From: Dyadobacter sp. CY347
GTDB taxonomy: Bacteria; Bacteroidota; Bacteroidia; Cytophagales; Spirosomataceae
Direction: 5' to 3'
Length of the DNA stretch: 64,000 nucleotides
Assembly: GCF_021502655.1 (NCBI RefSeq)
Contig: NZ_JAKFFT010000004.1
Location: 682,001-746,000, forward strand
Positions 26,578-35,812 of this stretch are shown one piece after another (positions within the stretch are counted from its first letter, which is position 1; every line of letters begins with the position of its first letter). A program made the translations under genes and the position numbers. The notes beneath the pieces were generated by a model. It was given only the letters and a program-made list of their open reading frames with translations. It was not told the DNA's origin and did not search any database.

Positions 26578-27891
26578 TTAGTTTTGTTTATCATACAGTG
26601 TTCCGACCATTTTTATTTGCCGGTAAAGCATGAATATCACTACGAATGCCAGCGAGACGTAGACGGCGCTGAACAGATAAAACGAGTAGGCGATGCCGGG
26701 CATCGGGGTTACGGCGTCGGCGGTTCGCATGACATTATGGATGATCCAGGGTTGCCTGCCCACTTCTGTTACGGTCCAGCCAGCTTCTACGGCGATGAAG
26801 CCCAGGGGCGTTGCGGCAACGAATAATTTCAAAAGCCAGGGACTTGATAGCCAGGATTTCTTTTTCCAAAGCGCCAGAAAATAAAGGACAGCAACCAGCA
26901 TCATCGCCATGCCCATGCCCACCATAGTCTGGAAAGCATAATGCGTAATGGCCACCGGCGGCTGGTTTTCTTCAGGAATTTTGTCCAGGCCTGTCACTTC
27001 TGATTCAAAATCGCCATGGGCCAGGAAGCTCAGAAACCCGGGCAGTTTTATGGCATAATCTACCTTTTTATTTTCTTCATCCGGAATCCCGCCGACGATC
27101 AGGGCCGCTGATTTTTCGGTATGGAAATGCGCTTCCATTGCCGCTAGCTTGGCCGGCTGGCGGATGGCAACGTCTTTGGCCGAAATGTCGCCGCTTAATG
27201 GTTGCAGGATCGCAGCAACGCATCCGAAAATCGCCGCGATTTTGAAAGATTTGGTATGAAAAAGTACATTTTCCCCTTTCAGGATCATCAATGCATGAAC
27301 GCCAGCAACTGCAAAACCCGTAGCCACGAATGCAGCAATGGTCATGTGGAGTGCTTGCGAAAACCAGGCATCGTTGAACATTGCTTCGATAGGGTCAATG
27401 TTCAGGTATTGGCCGTTGACAAAATCAAAACCAGCCGGACTGTTCATCCACGCATTCGCAGCCACCACGAGGATCCCGGATGCAAGTCCGCTCACACCCA
27501 CAATGACGCCCGTAAACCAGTGAAACCATTTATTGAACCTGTCCCAGCCGTAAAGAAAAAATCCAAGTGCAATGGCCTCAATAAAAAATGCCGTTCCTTC
27601 CAGCGAGAACGGCATTCCGAAAATTGGGCCAGCATGTTTCATGAATTCCGGCCATAAAAGTCCGAGTTCAAACGAAAGGACCGTTCCAGAGACGGCGCCC
27701 GTTGCGAAAAAAATCGCAACGCCTTTGCTCCATGCTTTTGTGACGTTTTTGTAAACAATGTTGTCCGTCCGGAGCCAGTAGTAATGTGCTACGGCCATAA
27801 AAAACGGCATGACCATGCCAATACACGAAAATATAATATGAAAGCCCAGCGACAGGGCCATCTGAGATCGGGCAGCTATAAAATCATCCAT
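26578..27891 (-). CDS. cydA: Cytochrome bd ubiquinol oxidase subunit I
   Basis: A 437-residue haem-bearing subunit. It has the N-terminal haem b595 His region (LGFHIIFSCIGM), the conserved GRQPWIIHNVMRTADAVTP segment and about nine TM helices. The quinol-binding Q-loop is short, the S-type usual in Bacteroidota. cydA precedes cydB on the minus strand. The oxidase supports respiration at low oxygen and resists nitric oxide, which is family knowledge. Confidence 0.94.
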   Translation of the reverse strand: MDDFIAARSQMALSLGFHIIFSCIGMVMPFFMAVAHYYWLRTDNIVYKNVTKAWSKGVAIFFATGAVSGTVLSFELGLLWPEFMKHAGPIFGMPFSLEGTAFFIEAIALGFFLYGWDRFNKWFHWFTGVIVGVSGLASGILVVAANAWMNSPAGFDFVNGQYLNIDPIEAMFNDAWFSQALHMTIAAFVATGFAVAGVHALMILKGENVLFHTKSFKIAAIFGCVAAILQPLSGDISAKDVAIRQPAKLAAMEAHFHTEKSAALIVGGIPDEENKKVDYAIKLPGFLSFLAHGDFESEVTGLDKIPEENQPPVAITHYAFQTMVGMGMAMMLVAVLYFLALWKKKSWLSSPWLLKLFVAATPLGFIAVEAGWTVTEVGRQPWIIHNVMRTADAVTPMPGIAYSFYLFSAVYVSLAFVVIFMLYRQIKMVGTLYDKQN

Positions 27892-28020
27892 TGTGGAATT
27901 ATTTTACTAAAAAATTGGAAGCATCCAGAGCTCCCGGCAGCCTAAAAGCCACCCCTCCAAAGCTAACAAAGTCCTACTTGAAGAACCAGTTTTTTGGTAA
28001 AAAGAGATCACTGGTATGAC

Positions 28021-29004
28021 TTAACGTTTATGCTTCTCAGCCAAACGTTTTTTCACAACATCCGCAGGATATTTCAATGCAAGCTGCCGGATTTCGTAGG
28101 TGAATTCCTTGAATGTTTCTTCCCAGACTTCGGCTTCGCCGGGTTCGTAGTCGTAGAAACCGTGGGAGTTGGCGATGCCGCGGCCGCCTTCGCGGACTAC
28201 TTTATCAATGAGTTCGGGGACTTCGGTGCTGTTGTTTAATGTTGGGAGCAGGTTTTTCATAACGGTATGATAGGCAGGAACACCGGTGAGATCCATCCAG
28301 CGGAATACACCAACCAATGTCATGAAATAACCCGCATTGTTGCGGCAGGAGCGGTCGACGTCTTCAATAGTCGCGTAACCGTTTTCAACGAGGCTGATGG
28401 CTTCGCGATACATGGCGTACATGAGCCGGTTGGTGATAAACCCGGCAATGTCTTTTCTAACCAGGATTGGTTCTTTGCCCCATTTGTGCGAAAGCTCGTA
28501 CAGGTATTCCCCGTTTTTAATGTCTGTATCATCGCCGCAGATCACTTCCAGGAATCGAGTTGTATGCGCCGGCTCGGTCCAATGCAACCCCAGAAAGCGT
28601 TCAGGATGAAGCGTTAATTTTTGCAGCTGACTAATGGGGATCGCAGAAGTGTTGCTCGATAACAATGCATCCGGCGCAATCACCGCTTCAACTTTTTTAT
28701 ATACAGATTCTTTAATATCAATATTTTCAATGGTACACTCATTAACGATTTTGCACGTTTTCAGCTGAGCGTAATCCTCCGTGATGATCAGGTTTTTGAA
28801 GTAAAATTCAGGATCATTTTCTATTAGTCCCTTCCCCTTTGCATTTTCCAAATGTTCCCGAATCCTCTTTTCCGCATGGAGCAGATCCGCGCTGATAGGA
28901 GCAATGGCAACCACCGGGTGCCCGGCGATCAGCAGGCACGTCACAATGCTGCAACCCATTAATCCCAAACCCACTATGCCGACCGGTATTTCATTTGGAT
29001 TCAT
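28021..29004 (-). CDS. 3-hydroxyacyl-CoA dehydrogenase family protein
   Basis: A 327-residue NAD-dependent dehydrogenase of fatty acid beta-oxidation type. The Rossmann motif is VGLGLMG. Catalytic features are SNTSAIPISQL, the His in GLHWTEPAHTTRFLEV and the following Asn-rich region (DIAGFITNRLMYAMYREA). The C-terminal helical domain ends in a basic tail. It is a stand-alone 3HCDH (no crotonase domain). Related proteins include 3-hydroxybutyryl-CoA and L-gulonate dehydrogenases, so the exact substrate is open. Confidence 0.87.
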   Translation of the reverse strand: MNPNEIPVGIVGLGLMGCSIVTCLLIAGHPVVAIAPISADLLHAEKRIREHLENAKGKGLIENDPEFYFKNLIITEDYAQLKTCKIVNECTIENIDIKESVYKKVEAVIAPDALLSSNTSAIPISQLQKLTLHPERFLGLHWTEPAHTTRFLEVICGDDTDIKNGEYLYELSHKWGKEPILVRKDIAGFITNRLMYAMYREAISLVENGYATIEDVDRSCRNNAGYFMTLVGVFRWMDLTGVPAYHTVMKNLLPTLNNSTEVPELIDKVVREGGRGIANSHGFYDYEPGEAEVWEETFKEFTYEIRQLALKYPADVVKKRLAEKHKR

Positions 29005-29063
29005 TTGAAGAACATTTTTATATGAAAGATGAGATCAAAAGGAGAATTTCGAAGCTTCCTACT

Positions 29064-29103
29064 ACCAAAAAAAGAGCCCTGGAATCGTAATTCCAGGGCT
29101 CTT
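29064..29103 (-). terminator. Rho-independent terminator of the csbD-like gene
   Basis: A perfect 14-bp stem (aagagccctggaat at 29072-29085, attccagggctctt at 29090-29103) with a 4-nt loop. On the minus strand it runs into a T6 tract. It lies 35 bp after the CsbD stop. Confidence 0.92.
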
Positions 29104-29137
29104 AACCTATTATTTACTCAGTATTTAAACACTGGGT

Positions 29138-29335
29138 CTATCTTGACCATTTATCTACTTCACTTTCCACTTCTTCACGGGTCTTACCTAGTTTCTTTTG
29201 AAGCTTTCCAAGAAGTTCGTCTTCTTTTCCATCTTCATATAACAGGTCGTCGTCGGTCAAATCCGCATATTGTTGCTTGAATTTACCTTTCAGTTCATTC
29301 CAGTTTCCTTTTACTTGTTGTGTGAAAGCACTCAT
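29138..29335 (-). CDS. CsbD-family general stress protein
   Basis: A 65-residue acidic-basic helical protein with the CsbD signature: [26 protein letters not shown], then a [17 protein letters not shown] helix. CsbD proteins accumulate in stress (sigma-B dependent in Bacillus); the molecular role is unknown. It is monocistronic, with its own strong terminator and a 155-bp upstream gap. Confidence 0.88.
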   Translation of the reverse strand: MSAFTQQVKGNWNELKGKFKQQYADLTDDDLLYEDGKEDELLGKLQKKLGKTREEVESEVDKWSR

Positions 29336-29490
29336 GATTTCATCAATTTAAATTAAAAAATATGCTTAATTAAAAGCATGCGACTAATTAAACATGGACA
29401 ACAATCATTCCAATTAGATTCCAGCAAGTTTTAAATGATTTTGTGCAAGATTTTTCCCGAAAGTGTCCAATTCTTTGCTTAAAAACCCTG

Positions 29491-30762
29491 CTAACCTTGT
29501 GAAATCAGCTTATCCAGCCGCACAATCCCCTGCACCATCGAACGCACAGAATGGTAATTAACCTTCCATGAGTGGCTCATATGCTTCCAGATCGGCTCGC
29601 CCTGGCGGGTCAGCAATGGCAACCATTCGCCCACTTCATGATGGATCATGTGATCAAAAACAAAGCGGTGAGTTGCATCGTAAGCTTTCAGATACTTTTC
29701 ATCGCCATAAACCCTGTAAGCGTCCAGCATACCAATGATCACCTCAGCCTGCTGCCAGAATTCTTTTTCGCGATCATAAACTTCGCCTGCATGCGAACCT
29801 TCCACATACACACCGCCAAACTCCCAGTCGATGCCATGCTCCACTGCGTGATCATAAGAAGCCAAAAGCTGTTCCTGATAGGCGTCATATGGCACACCCG
29901 CAATGTCCAGTGCATGCATGAGCAGCCACGCAAATTCCACATTATGGCCATAACTTGTGTTGTCTTCTGCGGAGCTTTTCATGCCATCCTCCGAAAACCG
30001 GTCCCAGCCCCAGATAATGTCAAACTTGATTTGCGGCGCAACCGTCCAGTCAGCCCAAAATTGTGGGATGCCGGTTTTATATGTCGGGTGCATGATTTTA
30101 TGTAAAAGCAACTCGATAATTTCCATCAGCTTGCGCTTATGCACCTGTTTCCGGCTCGCCTCGTATAATGTTGTGAACGCCTCCATTAAATGCATGTGTG
30201 CATCCAATGTTTTGCGATCGCCGCCCGCCGGGCCGTTGCCTTTGAGCTCCCAGTTGCGGTGGAACATTTCAAAATAACCGCCATAGTAAGTGTCTGCGCC
30301 GTGAATTTGTAATAAATCAAAAACCTTTTCAGCATATTCCAAACCGCGTGGATCGCCCGTAGCCAATGTATATTCGGCCAGACTGTAAATCGCGAAACTG
30401 TGGCCGTAAACGATCTTTTCATCAATCTTCACATTCCCTTTGCGATCCATCAACCAGTAAAATCCGCCATTTTCCTCGTCCCACATTTTGTTGATCAGGA
30501 AATCTACACCGTGGCTTGCGATTTCAGCATAACGACCGTCGCCATAACCCGCCCTATGCGCAGAAGAAAATGTAAAAACAGTCCTGGTTTGGGCAATAAG
30601 CGACTTTTCATCTTCGCCGGAATCATTTCCAGCATTGTCAAAATGGGTGATGAAGCCGCCATTTTCTTTGTCTACACATCTGGTTTCCCAAAAAGGAAGC
30701 AATTCAGTTGTTAAATGATTGTGGATTTCGTTCCGGTAATTTTTTAATTGGTTCAGGCTCAT
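29491..30762 (-). CDS. AGE-family epimerase, probably cellobiose 2-epimerase
   Basis: A 423-residue (alpha/alpha)6-barrel enzyme. Family motifs include KMWDEENGGFYWLMD, VYGHSFAIYSLAEY, MHLMEAFTTLYEA, SYGHNVEFAWLL and HSWKVNYHSVRS, which provide the catalytic His residues. Length and the WDEENGGFYW motif match cellobiose 2-epimerases of Bacteroidota rather than renin-binding-protein GlcNAc 2-epimerases. It would convert cellobiose-type beta-1,4 disaccharides to their mannose-ended forms, consistent with other glucan genes in the window. It is divergent from the PolX-like gene. Confidence 0.82.
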   Translation of the reverse strand: MSLNQLKNYRNEIHNHLTTELLPFWETRCVDKENGGFITHFDNAGNDSGEDEKSLIAQTRTVFTFSSAHRAGYGDGRYAEIASHGVDFLINKMWDEENGGFYWLMDRKGNVKIDEKIVYGHSFAIYSLAEYTLATGDPRGLEYAEKVFDLLQIHGADTYYGGYFEMFHRNWELKGNGPAGGDRKTLDAHMHLMEAFTTLYEASRKQVHKRKLMEIIELLLHKIMHPTYKTGIPQFWADWTVAPQIKFDIIWGWDRFSEDGMKSSAEDNTSYGHNVEFAWLLMHALDIAGVPYDAYQEQLLASYDHAVEHGIDWEFGGVYVEGSHAGEVYDREKEFWQQAEVIIGMLDAYRVYGDEKYLKAYDATHRFVFDHMIHHEVGEWLPLLTRQGEPIWKHMSHSWKVNYHSVRSMVQGIVRLDKLISQG

Positions 30763-30934
30763 TTTGGTAATCTTATTTTATGTCCCCGGCAGGGCTGTTT
30801 TGGTTAAAGTTTTTTCTATTTAAGACAGGCTGATACTATAACTACTTAAAGGAAAAAATGGACTACTTGCGCGATATTTGCAAATGCTGAGACATACTTC
30901 GTAATTCGCAAAGAATTCTTTAACCAGAAATAAT

Positions 30935-32653
30935 ATGAGCAATCCTGAAATTGTAGAGATCCTGGAATTAACCGCCAAATTGATGGAACTGCACGGTGTA
31001 GACCCTTTCAAGATCAAGGGATATTCCATCGCGGCATTTTACCTGGATAAATATAAGGAAGGAGAGCTTCAAAATATGACGGAGCAGGAGCTGACCAAAT
31101 TGCAGGGAATTGGTAAAAGCACTGCCGGTAAAATTGTTCAAATTGCCAAAACGGGCACATTCCCGGAGCTTGAAGAACTCCTTCGCAACACGCCGCTGGG
31201 TGTGATGGAAATGTTTAATATCAAAGGGATAGGGCCTAAGAAAATCGCCGTCCTATGGCAGGAACTCGGCATTGATAACCTGCACGAGCTTGAACTGGCT
31301 TGCCTGAATGGTTCCGTTGCCAAGCTGAAAGGTTTTGGCGGCAACATTCAGCAGAAGATCATCGATTCGCTTGCATTCCTGAAAGACCAGGCAGGCAAAT
31401 TGCGGATGGACAAGGCGGAAGTAATCTCCGAAATGATCGTTAGGGAGCTGAAAAAGAGCTTCGAGCAAGTGGAAGTCGCTGGTGATATCCGGCGCAGGGC
31501 GGAGATCGTAGATACGATCAAAATTCTGGTCGGAACGGATTCGCCGGCTTTGTTGCAGACATTTATTGGTGACATAGAAATCCTGGTCCAGGACGAAAAA
31601 CGGTCGTCGCCTTTTGTGTGGCGCGGGAATGTGCAGGATGTGGCGGTGGATATTGAAATCGTCGCCGCTAAGCCGGAACGTATTGTAAATGAATTATTTA
31701 TTGAAACCTCGGACGCGTTGCACCTGGGTTACCCGACGGCATCCGGCAGCACAATCTGGCGGCAGGCTTATTATGAAGAGGCAGAGAATGAGGAAGTTAT
31801 TTATCAAAAAGCAGGGCTGCCATACATTGTCCCGGAAATGCGGGAAGGCGCCAACGAATTCACCTGGGCCGAGACGCATTCTGCGGATCAGCTTATTACT
31901 TGGGACGACCTGAAAGGGATTTTACACAACCACAGCACTTATTCTGACGGCCAGCATACATTGGAACAGATGGCACTGTACTGCCGTGAACTGGGTTTTG
32001 AATATCTGGGAATCGCCGATCACTCGCAAACTGCCACTTATGCACAAGGTCTGAAAATTGAAGATGTTATCCGCCAGCATGATGAAATTGCAAAACTAAA
32101 TGCGCGTTTCGCTGCCGAAAATCCGGAAAAGCCATTCAAGATTTTAAAAGGAATAGAATCCGACATCTTAGGCGACGGCTCACTGGATTACCCAACCGAA
32201 ATCCTGGCGTCGTTCGATTACATTGTCGCATCCGTGCATAGTAACCTCACAATGTCGTTCGAAAAAGCGACCACACGCTTGCTCAAAGCCATCGAAAATC
32301 CATATACGACCATTCTGGGCCACCCAACCGGCCGTCTGCTCCTTTCAAGAGAAGGCTATCCGATCGATCACAAAGCCATCATTGACGCGTGTGCAGAACG
32401 CCAGGTCGTCATAGAAATCAATGCCTCCCCCTGGCGCCTCGACCTCGACTGGCGCTGGATTTCATACTGCATGGAAAAAGGCGTACTGCTCAGCATCAAC
32501 CCGGATGCCCATTCAAAGGAAGGCTATTTCGACATGCATTACGGCGTCGCCGTAGCCAGGAAAGGAGGTTTGACGAAGGATATGACGTTTAATGCGTTTG
32601 ATTTGGGTAGGATGGAGAAGTATTTGAAGAGCAGGTTGGCGCTGATTGTATAA
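30935..32653 (+). CDS. PolX-like protein: HhH and polymerase-X domains with degenerate catalytic site, plus intact PHP domain
   Basis: A 572-residue protein with the domain order of bacterial PolX: N-terminal HhH modules (QGIGKSTAGKI, IKGIGPKKIAV, KGFGGNIQQKI), a nucleotidyltransferase-like domain, and a C-terminal PHP phosphoesterase. The polymerase palm looks dead. The GS motif reads G183-D-I-R-R and the catalytic D-x-D reads T194-I-K196 (31514-31522) before ILVGT. The FTGSxEHN dNTP site reads IETSDALHL. PHP ligands look intact (LHNHSTYSDG, GIADHS, KGIESDI, LGHPTGR, DAHS). It is therefore better seen as a possible 3'-5' exonuclease/AP endonuclease or other PHP enzyme than a polymerase. Confidence 0.85.
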   Translation: MSNPEIVEILELTAKLMELHGVDPFKIKGYSIAAFYLDKYKEGELQNMTEQELTKLQGIGKSTAGKIVQIAKTGTFPELEELLRNTPLGVMEMFNIKGIGPKKIAVLWQELGIDNLHELELACLNGSVAKLKGFGGNIQQKIIDSLAFLKDQAGKLRMDKAEVISEMIVRELKKSFEQVEVAGDIRRRAEIVDTIKILVGTDSPALLQTFIGDIEILVQDEKRSSPFVWRGNVQDVAVDIEIVAAKPERIVNELFIETSDALHLGYPTASGSTIWRQAYYEEAENEEVIYQKAGLPYIVPEMREGANEFTWAETHSADQLITWDDLKGILHNHSTYSDGQHTLEQMALYCRELGFEYLGIADHSQTATYAQGLKIEDVIRQHDEIAKLNARFAAENPEKPFKILKGIESDILGDGSLDYPTEILASFDYIVASVHSNLTMSFEKATTRLLKAIENPYTTILGHPTGRLLLSREGYPIDHKAIIDACAERQVVIEINASPWRLDLDWRWISYCMEKGVLLSINPDAHSKEGYFDMHYGVAVARKGGLTKDMTFNAFDLGRMEKYLKSRLALIV

Positions 32654-32721
32654 CAACTAGCGCTTTCCAAAAACCGAAGCCAAAATCCTAGGAATCTTCT
32701 GCATATCATCAATGCTAATTG

Positions 32722-33654
32722 TCACAAAATCCGTATTTCCCTATTTGACTCAAAAATTTCCTGTGGCAAATATGCGGTTATGCCGGTTTTTAAAGCGTCG
32801 ATGAGTCTAGATTTCATTTGTTCGCGGTTTACGAGCAAGCAAACTTCACGCGCTGGCTCAGGAAATTGGAAGCTCCGAATGTGCTTTTTTCGCTCCTCGG
32901 AAAGCTCCATAACCGCCATTTCGGGTAGAATGGTAATGCCGCCGTTCTTTTCCACCATCCGGATCAATGTTTCGATGCTGCCCGACCGGTAACTAAAACT
33001 GCTGCCAAACTGACTATTCCGGCTTAACTCGCAAAGTCGCTGGATCTGCGTGCGAAAGCAATGCCCTTCTTCCAAAAGCCACAGCTCGTTGGGCTCGATA
33101 TCTGCTGGTAAGATGTATTCTTTGGCATACAAGTCGGTATTTTCCGAAACATATGCGTAAAAGCGTTCCTTATACAACGGAATTTCCTGCAAGCTGCTTT
33201 CCTCGGACAGCGACGCAATGATCCCAACATCCAGATTACCCAGTTTTAGTTCACTAATGATGCGTTCCGTGATCATTTCGGAAACGTGCAGTTTGATATC
33301 CGGGTAATTGGTAATAAAAGGATTCACAAAATGCGGCAGCAAGTAAGGCGCAATAGTAGGAATGATCCCGATCCTCAATTCGCCCGATAAGTCCCCATTA
33401 AAATGTTTGGCGATCTCATTCATCCGCGACGCTTCGCGCAAAATAGTTTTGGCCTGATCAATAATTTTACGGCCAATGCCCGTTGGAACAATAGGTTGTT
33501 TGGTCCGGTCAAAAATCTTCACAGATAATTCCTCCTCCAATTTCCGGATCATCATGGAAAGCGTAGGCTGCGTCACATTACAATGTTCCGCAGCCTGGAC
33601 GAAATGCCGGTAATTATCCACGGCCACAATGTATTCTAACTGTTGAATATTCAT
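32722..33654 (-). CDS. oxyR: OxyR-type LysR regulator of the peroxide response
   Basis: A 310-residue LysR-family activator. The N-terminal winged helix (FVQAAEHCNVTQPTLSMMIRKLEEEL) has the OxyR-like pattern. The regulatory domain has LLEEGHC199FRTQIQRLC208, matching in position and spacing the redox cysteines C199 and C208 of E. coli OxyR. It should form a disulphide on peroxide exposure and activate catalase/peroxidase genes. No katG, ahpC or dps adjoins it, so its targets lie elsewhere. It is convergent with the PolX-like gene. Confidence 0.92.
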   Translation of the reverse strand: MNIQQLEYIVAVDNYRHFVQAAEHCNVTQPTLSMMIRKLEEELSVKIFDRTKQPIVPTGIGRKIIDQAKTILREASRMNEIAKHFNGDLSGELRIGIIPTIAPYLLPHFVNPFITNYPDIKLHVSEMITERIISELKLGNLDVGIIASLSEESSLQEIPLYKERFYAYVSENTDLYAKEYILPADIEPNELWLLEEGHCFRTQIQRLCELSRNSQFGSSFSYRSGSIETLIRMVEKNGGITILPEMAVMELSEERKKHIRSFQFPEPAREVCLLVNREQMKSRLIDALKTGITAYLPQEIFESNREIRIL

Positions 33655-33785
33655 TTATATAAACTAACACCCGCACGCCTCGCAGGTCAATAGATTTTGT
33701 TTATACAAAAATACAATTTAAATGTTGTTCTCTATGGGCTGAATGGGATTACCTATATCAGTATCTCACTTAATTTATCGAACAC

Positions 33786-34616
33786 TCATTTTAATTTTTT
33801 CAAATGCGAAGAATTCAAGAGCGACTGCATTTGGGTAATAGCAATTTGATTCAGTTGAGCTAATCTCTGAGACGCACTAAATCCTTGCTGAATGAGCATC
33901 GCATTAATGCTCTCTAAATTTGACAAAATGACTAGTTGCTCAATGGAAGCATGGTCTCGCATATTGCCCGCGATGCCTCGATTTTGGATACGCCATTCTT
34001 TTGCAGTCATTCCAAAAAGCGCCATGTTAAGCAGATCAGCTTCACTTGCATATATGGCGGCAAATTGTTCCCTGGTGAGGGATTTTGGGATAAGATTCGC
34101 TTTGATCGCATCAGTATGAATGGTATAGTTAACTTTTGCCAGCGTTCTTTGCAAGTTCCAGCTTTGGTTCAACCGAGTGCTTTCATCCAGTTTCAAGCGC
34201 TGAAATTCTTTGATCAAATACAGTTTGAATGAAGGAGAGATCCAGGACGCAAATTCAAAGGCAATATCCTTATGCGCAAATGTGCCTCCTCCGTGTCTTC
34301 CACTTCTGGAAATTAGGCCAATAGCATCCGTTTTATCGATCCATAGTTTAGGAGATAAAACGAATGAATTGCTTCCCGCATCATTTTTAAACCCCTCGAA
34401 TTCGAGTAGTTTAAAATCTGGATTATGTAGTTGCTCCCAAAGTCCCATGAATTCAACTGTGAATCTGGTCCTGAGCCAGTTAGAAATAATCTGACCCGCA
34501 GATTCCATATTTTTGTGCTTGGCAATGTCAGTCAGTGATATGAAATCACTATCATTAATGTTAATCAGGGCGATCTCCTGGCCTGCTACTTGGATGGATG
34601 TGTTTTTTGTTGTCAT
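33786..34616 (-). CDS. KilA-N domain protein
   Basis: A 276-residue protein whose first 150 residues match the KilA-N fold: DFISLTDIAKHKN, ISNWLRTRFTVEFMGLWE and HGGGTFAHKDIAFEFASWISPSFKLYLIKEFQRLK. The C-terminal half (SLTREQFAAIYASEADLLNMALFG) is helical and resembles that of Bacteroidota chromosomal KilA-N proteins. KilA-N domains come from phage and large-virus DNA-binding proteins, so a mobile origin is likely. No integrase or phage structural gene is nearby. Its role is unknown; regulation of defence or a toxin-like activity are possibilities only. Confidence 0.85.
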   Translation of the reverse strand: MTTKNTSIQVAGQEIALININDSDFISLTDIAKHKNMESAGQIISNWLRTRFTVEFMGLWEQLHNPDFKLLEFEGFKNDAGSNSFVLSPKLWIDKTDAIGLISRSGRHGGGTFAHKDIAFEFASWISPSFKLYLIKEFQRLKLDESTRLNQSWNLQRTLAKVNYTIHTDAIKANLIPKSLTREQFAAIYASEADLLNMALFGMTAKEWRIQNRGIAGNMRDHASIEQLVILSNLESINAMLIQQGFSASQRLAQLNQIAITQMQSLLNSSHLKKLK

Positions 34617-34783
34617 AGCATTTGATTTAAATGCTATTGAGACGTCAGCTTTTAGAAATGGTAACGGTCGTTAGGAAATTTTTTGGATTAAATCATCATT
34701 AAATTCAATTCTTCGATCATCTCTGGCTGGATTTTTTTATTACTTGCTATGATTATGATCCACATTTGTCACACTTTAATCCG

Positions 34784-35113
34784 ATGAAAATGAAAAACTT
34801 GAAAGCATTGATCCTGGTTGCATTTATGGCGGTTGCTGCGCCTTCGTTCGCGCAAACCGCAACACCAGCTCAAAAACCAGCGACCACAAAAACAACCGTG
34901 TCGACCAAGCAGACCGGGAACGACAAAACAACTATCAAGGTAAAAGCCGACGGAACGCCCGACAAGCGTTACAGCGAAAACAAGAAACTTAAAGCCGACG
35001 GCACGCCGGATAAGCGTTACAGTGAAAACAAAAACCTGAAAAAAGACGGCACGCCTGACAAACGTTACAAAAGCAATAAAGCCGACTCGCTAAAAGCGTC
35101 TAAAAAGCAATAG
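34784..35113 (+). CDS. Small secreted Lys-rich protein with three 16-residue repeats
   Basis: About 109 residues: a signal peptide (MKMKNLKALILVAFMAVAAPSFAQ), a Thr/Lys-rich linker, then three copies of KADGTPDKRYSENKKL-type repeats and a short basic tail. The repeats are exact in length at DNA level (48 bp each, 34943-35086). The ATG at 34784 is preferred over the one at 34766. Similar DGTPDKRY repeats recur in small Bacteroidota proteins with no known function. The protein is highly basic and probably periplasmic or surface-bound. It ends in its own strong terminator. Confidence 0.8.
   Translation: MKMKNLKALILVAFMAVAAPSFAQTATPAQKPATTKTTVSTKQTGNDKTTIKVKADGTPDKRYSENKKLKADGTPDKRYSENKNLKKDGTPDKRYKSNKADSLKASKKQ
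34943..35086 (+). repeat. Three tandem 48-bp coding repeats
   Basis: Units start at 34943, 34991 and 35039. The first two are near-identical, with third-position changes (gacggaacgcccgac versus gacggcacgccggat), and the third is degenerate at its end. Synonymous changes between units indicate selection on the protein repeat. Confidence 0.9.
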
Positions 35114-35153
35114 ATCAAATTACTACCGGAAATACTTTCCGGAAAATTTAGGG

Positions 35154-35211
35154 TAAGCGCCCGACTGGTTGTCATTCCAATGAACAGCCTGAGTCGGGCG
35201 CTTATTTTTTA
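35154..35211 (+). terminator. Rho-independent terminator before the ECF sigma gene
   Basis: A perfect 13-bp stem (taagcgcccgact at 35154-35166, agtcgggcgctta at 35192-35204) with a 25-nt loop is followed by tttttt. It separates the repeat protein from the sigma/FecR unit. The stem is unusually long and the loop large, so it could have an additional regulatory role. Confidence 0.87.
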
Positions 35212-35230
35212 TCAGTAATCAATCAATGCA

Positions 35231-35800
35231 ATGAACGTAGCCATCGCGGATCACGTGACATTTTTAAGCAGGGATCGGGAAGCGGAGTTTGAGAGGGTGT
35301 TTAAAGCACATTTTAAGGGCCTCCACGCTTATGCCTGCACCATTCTGCGGGATGATATTATGGCCGAGGAAATGGTGCAAAATGTTTTTTGCCGCCTTTG
35401 GGAAAAAACGGACCACATTGAAATCAGAGAATCCGTCAGCGGCTATCTGTATCGCTCGGTTTATCATGAAAGCCTTAATTATATCAAGCATTTGAAAGTC
35501 AGGGACGCCTATCAAACGTACGCAATGCACCAAATGGAACACAGCAACAACACATCCCATCCGCTGGAACTGAAAGAGCTTGAACAGCGTCTGGACAAGG
35601 CCCTCAAAGAATTACCCGAAAAGTGCAGAACGATTTTCCAGATGAGCCGCTTCGAAGAGCTGAAATACCAGGAAATCGCCGATCGCCTGCAATTGCCATT
35701 AAAAACAGTAGAAAATCAAATGGGTAAGGCGCTGCGTCTTCTGCGCCTGAAACTGGTTGATTTCTTGCCCGCATCAATCCTTTTATTTCTCCTCAGCTAA
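35231..35800 (+). CDS. ECF sigma-70 factor (FecI-like, Bacteroidota type)
   Basis: A 189-residue sigma factor. Region 2 is ILRDDIMAEEMVQNVFCRLWEK and region 4 is LPEKCRTIFQMSRFEELKYQEIADRLQLPLKTVENQMGKAL, with the Bacteroidota ECF pattern. A hydrophobic tail (LVDFLPASILLFLLS) is also typical of this clade. It lies a few bases before the FecR-type anti-sigma gene. The promoter it controls is probably that of the module following at 36821, which is inference. Confidence 0.94.
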   Translation: MNVAIADHVTFLSRDREAEFERVFKAHFKGLHAYACTILRDDIMAEEMVQNVFCRLWEKTDHIEIRESVSGYLYRSVYHESLNYIKHLKVRDAYQTYAMHQMEHSNNTSHPLELKELEQRLDKALKELPEKCRTIFQMSRFEELKYQEIADRLQLPLKTVENQMGKALRLLRLKLVDFLPASILLFLLS

Positions 35801-35812
35801 TCCGTGTCAGTC

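Noticed and set aside
34943..35086. Tandem 48-bp repeats as a CRISPR array
   Set aside because: The units are contiguous coding repeats with no spacers and no cas genes nearby.
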